Shown here: positions 51,601-54,119 of the stretch, piece by piece
How the letters are laid out: each line of letters opens with the position of its first letter
Numbering within the stretch: the stretch's first letter is position 1
Source of the DNA: a virus
Direction: 5' to 3' (one strand)
Virus record (IMG/VR): IMGVR_UViG_3300022939_001635
Span: 1 to 54,119 of that record
DNA: 54,119 bases
Program-made: the position numbers and the translations under genes
The notes under the pieces: model-generated
Databases searched by the model: none
Told to the model about the DNA's origin: nothing
What the model saw: only the letters and a program-made list of their open reading frames with translations

Positions 51601-54119
51601 AGTTTCTCCACCATCTAACGTAATTTCATATTCGGTGTCACCTCGTTGACTTGTAACAGCTAATTTATCGCCATCTAAATCTACATGCACACCAAATCTA
51701 TTGTTCTTTTCTCCGTCTGGTGAAAATAATTTTTGATCTAAAACAAATTGTTGATTTTCTAATTTATAGACGTATACTTGTCCATTTTTAATTCCAGCTT
51801 CATCTGAGTCGGGCGCTCCAATAGCAAGTTTATCACCTAATGTGTTCAAAGACACACTGTGTCCAAAAAATTCTCCGTCTGTTGGTGAATCTATATTTTG
51901 ATCAAATACATATCTGTTGTTTTGCTTTCTATAAATTGCTACTCTAAATTCGGCACCACTTAATACACCACTGAGTGCTATTACTTCAGCATTATCACTT
52001 ATATCAAATGTAGTACCTACATCTGTTGCTAAACCAAAACCACTGCTGTCCTCGTTATATAAATCTGTGTGATCAGATAAATCTGCTGTTAAATATCCTG
52101 TGTAGTCCACAAATGTGTCTAGCTGATTCCAATGTGCAACATCAAAGGGATTACCTGGGAACACTGTTTGGTTAGCTTGATATAGATTACCTTCATAATA
52201 AACAACTTCGTTTTCTATATACTTTGCAACAGTTTGCCACTCTCCTCTATAATTTTCATCAATATTATAGGCATATGATTCTACATCATTTACACCTTTG
52301 TTATTGATGATGTACAATCTACCATTGTCAGCAAGACTGCGTACATACAAACTATGATCATAATCACCAGGTGATACAACTTTAAGTCCTATACCAAATT
52401 TTTCATTTGTTCCAGGCGCACTACTACAAATTACGTCTATTAGATCAAAAGTATTATCAATCAGTTTTTTGTAAATGTATACAACACCTTGTTGAGTATA
52501 TGACAGAGCAGGTGCGTTTGGATCTGCAGGTATAATTGTTACACGTTGCCAATCTTGGCTTTCTAAATTAATAGTGCTACTTTCAACTGTAACTGTTCTT
52601 TGTGCTTCCCATAATACGCCCTTGCTACTAACAATATCGCCTTGCTCATATTCTTGTAGTGGGTCTAATATACCTTTATATCTACTATGCACATTTGACG
52701 CAAGTGGAGCACCTACATATAGATATAACCCATTGCTAGACATTGCAACACTATCACCAAATTGACTATTGTTGTCGTGATACAACGTGCTTGGTTCTAG
52801 TATTTGATTTAATTTTAATTGTAATGCATCACTCCCACGTGTATACACATATACTTTACCGTCATTGATATCAGGTACGCCTACTGCTAAAACAGTATTA
52901 TTATAACTTGCTGCAATACTTTGTCCAAATAATGTACTGTCTTCTTCAGTTGCTAATATATTTTGAACTTTTTCTAAGATAGGTTTGTTATCATATACAC
53001 CAGAGATACTATCGCCTATATCGTCAATCCAAAATCTATCATTATTTAAATCATAGGTTTGTAGCGCAATGTTTACATCAGTAACTTGAGTAACTCTACG
53101 GATGCAGAATTCACTTACAATACCTAGTGTACTGTCTGCTAAATCAATGAATTCATCACTGATAGGATTATCAGTTTCGATTTCTATATTTGGATTAGTT
53201 ATAGTGCTATCATTGTTGTTAACTATATTTCTTTGAATATTTGTTGCCAGCCAAAATCCGTTTACTTCATCATTGATATTGTTAACACCTATAATAGCAT
53301 CTTCTTCTAATTCAATATTTCTATCAAAATACATTTTAAAACCTAAATCGGTTTTTTCAATGTGTGTAATTTTGTATGGAGCAATTACATGACGATAAAC
53401 CATCCAACTTGTTCCATCTTTTGGTGTCCAAATATATGAACCAATATCTACAGTATCAATATCAACTGTTAAAATATCTTCTAATACTTTTGCCAAAAAG
53501 TCAACCTGATCTAATTTAACATACCCGCCAGTTTTTGTGTATTCATTTACAGTGTTATTAACAGGTAAAAATCCTGCATCATAATCAGCAGGTTTGACTA
53601 GCACATCAGAACTAGGATATTGATAAACTAGATCTGTTCTAGTATTATCTACTTGATTTACCAACTCCATAGTTTGAGGTTCAATTCTAAATTGTTTTTC
53701 GTCTAACTTAAATTCTACTTCATCAAAACTTGTTACAGCACCGTATTGTCCAACACGTATCGCCCATTCTTCATACAATTCAATGCTATCACGATTTGCA
53801 CTTCCTAGTTTGTCAAACAATTTTGTTATACTATTTGACGTACCTTTGTCTTGAATAAATCCTTGGTAGAATTTATACTGACTAACATCATCTTGAATAA
53901 TGTTTGACAAATAATTGCGTTTTTGATAACCAATCAAGTGTTGTGCTAAACGTTGTTGTTCTGCATCAAAATTGTCAGTGTCTAAGTCGTAAAAGTCTGC
54001 AAACTGATTTGCTCTATAATCCCAGTTAGGCTGAAGTTTATTTTCTGGCTTTTCTGGTAATCTTGACCATAATCCAAAATCAAAAGTTTGTGTTCCACTG
54101 TGAGACACTGTTGCTGCAT
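45610..54119 (-). CDS. Giant virion protein with FG-GAP-like repeats (5-prime end at window edge)
   Basis: At least 2832 residues. The frame is open to the right edge; a GTG at 54108 is a possible start but codons before it are also open, so the N-terminus may lie outside. TQTFDFGLWSRLPEKPENKL and LIGYQKRNYLSNIIQDDV open the protein. Residues about 390-830 hold at least six FG-GAP/integrin-like blades (FGQSIAAS, FGDSVAMS, FGIGLKVV, FGLATDVG, FGHSVSLN, FGVHVDLD) with AVGVPD, VGAPL, AIGAPD turns. YEQGDIVSSKGVLWEAQ (about 486) and YYEGNLYQANQT with HWNQL (about 640) resemble small chitin-binding-type carbohydrate modules. Repeated beta domains fill the rest. A tail or baseplate role is inferred. 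Confidence 0.75.
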   Translation of the reverse strand, partial: AATVSHSGTQTFDFGLWSRLPEKPENKLQPNWDYRANQFADFYDLDTDNFDAEQQRLAQHLIGYQKRNYLSNIIQDDVSQYKFYQGFIQDKGTSNSITKLFDKLGSANRDSIELYEEWAIRVGQYGAVTSFDEVEFKLDEKQFRIEPQTMELVNQVDNTRTDLVYQYPSSDVLVKPADYDAGFLPVNNTVNEYTKTGGYVKLDQVDFLAKVLEDILTVDIDTVDIGSYIWTPKDGTSWMVYRHVIAPYKITHIEKTDLGFKMYFDRNIELEEDAIIGVNNINDEVNGFWLATNIQRNIVNNNDSTITNPNIEIETDNPISDEFIDLADSTLGIVSEFCIRRVTQVTDVNIALQTYDLNNDRFWIDDIGDSISGVYDNKPILEKVQNILATEEDSTLFGQSIAASYNNTVLAVGVPDINDGKVYVYTRGSDALQLKLNQILEPSTLYHDNNSQFGDSVAMSSNGLYLYVGAPLASNVHSRYKGILDPLQEYEQGDIVSSKGVLWEAQRTVTVESSTINLESQDWQRVTIIPADPNAPALSYTQQGVVYIYKKLIDNTFDLIDVICSSAPGTNEKFGIGLKVVSPGDYDHSLYVRSLADNGRLYIINNKGVNDVESYAYNIDENYRGEWQTVAKYIENEVVYYEGNLYQANQTVFPGNPFDVAHWNQLDTFVDYTGYLTADLSDHTDLYNEDSSGFGLATDVGTTFDISDNAEVIALSGVLSGAEFRVAIYRKQNNRYVFDQNIDSPTDGEFFGHSVSLNTLGDKLAIGAPDSDEAGIKNGQVYVYKLENQQFVLDQKLFSPDGEKNNRFGVHVDLDGDKLAVTSQRGDTEYEITLDGGETIFDNGATNIVDKVADNSRVYLYETINNKLIYSEKLMSSTDISDSDMNYGYLNRNHLYMVAPSQPIENILGDSSNNNGVIQDFRNDLNATAWTVNSQIQPFVNLSKIKGVWLYDNTTKDLITYLDFIDPIQGRIAGPAEQELSYKLYYDPAVYNVGSTDTGTKDLWSTQYVGKLWWNLDTIKWYNPYQGDLQFKTNTWNQIIPGFDVDIYEWVESDYIPSEWDSLADTTEGLAEGVSGTSLYGDETYTVANSYDSITGVAIPKYYFWVKSKTTLPNTYGRKISALDVENLIKDPAAQGYRYINLFDSKNYALHNVRNLIKDKDTVLHIDYYTTDNEENNIHSEYQLLTEGLASSKPNADIVDKWVDSLVGYNEQNIQLPDTRVSIARRFGILNEPNQSMFVNRKEALKQIIERVNGILTEYVVVDEFDISPLMQIDPTPSKFSNLWDTEIESESLLRFIGTAKITQAVLTPVIEDGKIKSVTITNPGRGYIDSNYTEGTTRHGPTVTIEGTGTGAEIKTYINNLGQIISAEVLNGGKNYLDNTTLIVRPFSVLVKNDSDIGGFWAIYNWISSTGEWFRNQIQDYDVSLYWNYTDWYADGYNSETAINFIIPGAYALESLDDKIGSVVKIETIGSGGWLLLEKIDNQQNVDYTVNYKSIGRQNGTIQFSSQLYQSDSVGYDKQIYDTSFYDREPSEEIRIILKTIQENIFVDQLEVEWNKLFFSSIRYAISEQIDVDWIFKSSFVTAKHNVGELQQKITYQNDNLPNYQEYINEVKPFSTKVREYISAYEKVEPTQTVTTDFDLPPAYDAETGRVIPEAIKFINNELTNVSASALTYPKRNWLDNVGFEIKEFVIFDGGSGYTNTANVTVSGGGGPTLEGFAYLGGSSISYIDVNTSGAKYFNTPTVTINGSLTEDGEEAIVYAIIGNNLVRNTHMLMRFDRVTGNYLFTTLDETETFIGNGGLTEFNLKWPVSTRSADISITVGGVDQLISDFTISNELDKNKNFERYKGRITFTNAPANNAEVIINYKKSTDLLTAADRINFFYNPTTGMPGKDLAQLMDGIDYGGVQMDSIGFGESLGWDLQGFGIDFDTFDTNNEDEVIVLDGSTQIVNLSKELEAGVEYNVYLNNVRIDDPEYPGPGTINPNAKMVTITGDGITKTVFLDSDVISTQMDDVVVVRKSTSDGSFTPESVAFDVSLGGGTFETTTATGIDPGEIVVDGDGFVTETTSKGPEEQVPGQVLDTMDITVYNRVSQGQGLIAVRNYITDGNTLEWDFDLLPQTENTVIVTVNGEVIGHDDLVIDFERKVISLADSTVIEANKNLSILCIGTNGVDIVDSDIIVADGTSTLYELPFKFTTDQSIFVTINGVKKERTTEYGYDTNAAGFGVLEFPTVIDAGSIIQYTVYSDNVNQFSEMVVDKTMLVDGDNRVHRFNNEVVVPFIKKPYSHNILVQRSKGSKFLNPGYRKSYTMTLQRDYDIDAWQFEDTTQVNSSDVRVYINNEILDETLWNYDPLNGRVEILSNNIGLIGDKLEIFIIRDAEYFFFNTIATIEGDNANKLAPIPQGTDVAFALSDDSTVVNARVESFTYDGNNAILELQGYVRDLFDLKSTDDTPAIIANDDSTPGLKILDVKLQETDNLVLLEAPEEWEEVNIYTFSNHDINEFERNSYDVVWNTSQAPAGSQEYIDKNLLSTGYVKLQKPALSANYVWVFKNGIIQVPQKDYKITERKDGVQMYEKVDPNDTIDVLQFAAPVSKPKFGFRIFKDILNRFHYKRLNNLNEYELQQPLNYYDQSIQLVDATNLESPNRALGLPGVIWIDKERIEYFSLDGNVLRQLRRGTLGTGIKEQYAANTKVVGQGIEENIPYKDAVYRTKFIGDSSTKQFLLDWTPTSINEFDVYLGGIKLRKDNIVTFDPTIDQDSPEADITIAPEYTMETIVWGDSTRVAIYLADYIDPPADGTIIEIVRKTGRIWNELGKSIADSENEICKFITDKTISLPR

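Noticed and set aside
54108-54119. ATG at the extreme right end as the start of the giant gene
   Set aside because: The terminal ATG on the minus strand (54119) is in a different frame from the gene; the correct frame is simply open to the edge.

Overview
The window looks like part of a large, AT-rich marine tailed phage of the T4-like myovirus type. The reasons are a gene for a giant (>2,800 residue) virion protein with FG-GAP-like repeats, three tail-fibre paralogues (one with a tail-collar type C-terminus), promoter boxes of the T4/cyanophage late type (GATAAATA or TATAAGTA), and very tight gene packing. The host is probably an AT-rich marine bacterium (SAR11-like or cyanobacterial), but no marker here fixes it. 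I see no tRNA, CRISPR array, integrase, transposase or reverse transcriptase, and no gene-free stretch above 300 bases.

Layout. (1) Positions 1-29299, minus strand: thirty genes read as one operon from a near-consensus sigma-70 promoter at 29306-29334. Eighteen of them encode radical SAM proteins. Twelve of these belong to one expanded family with a Cys-rich, twitch/SPASM-like domain at the N-terminus, before the radical SAM core. One is a cobalamin-binding-type radical SAM enzyme. The other five lack the N-terminal Cys domain: three carry or are paired with C-terminal SPASM-like Cys regions, one is a short form split from its SPASM partner, and one runs off the window. Between them sit four SGNH/GDSL-like proteins, two PP-loop ATPases with a QueC-like Cys motif, a short-chain dehydrogenase-like protein, a nitroreductase-like protein, a repeat-bearing methyltransferase-like protein, a glycosyltransferase-like protein and a 74-residue unknown. 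(2) 29370-32457, plus strand: a late-promoter tail-fibre gene, then a sigma-70-driven pair (compact adenylate-forming enzyme and a GNAT-like protein). (3) 32454-37299, minus strand: a further radical SAM protein of the same family, a glycosyltransferase homologous to the one that opens the big operon, two GT8-like proteins and two unknowns, under a perfect-consensus sigma-70 promoter. (4) 37350-54119, minus strand: virion structural genes, mostly under late-type promoters.

How it may fit together. The big operon has almost no intergenic space (4, 8, 11, 14 or 17 base overlaps), so its products should be made together and translationally coupled. Radical SAM enzymes, PP-loop ATPases, an adenylating enzyme, glycosyltransferases and SGNH proteins are the parts of a chemical modification pathway. 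The substrate (surface glycan, virion protein, peptide or nucleotide) cannot be read from the sequence. The density of radical SAM paralogues in one phage operon is the most unusual feature, and the operon continues past the left edge of the window.
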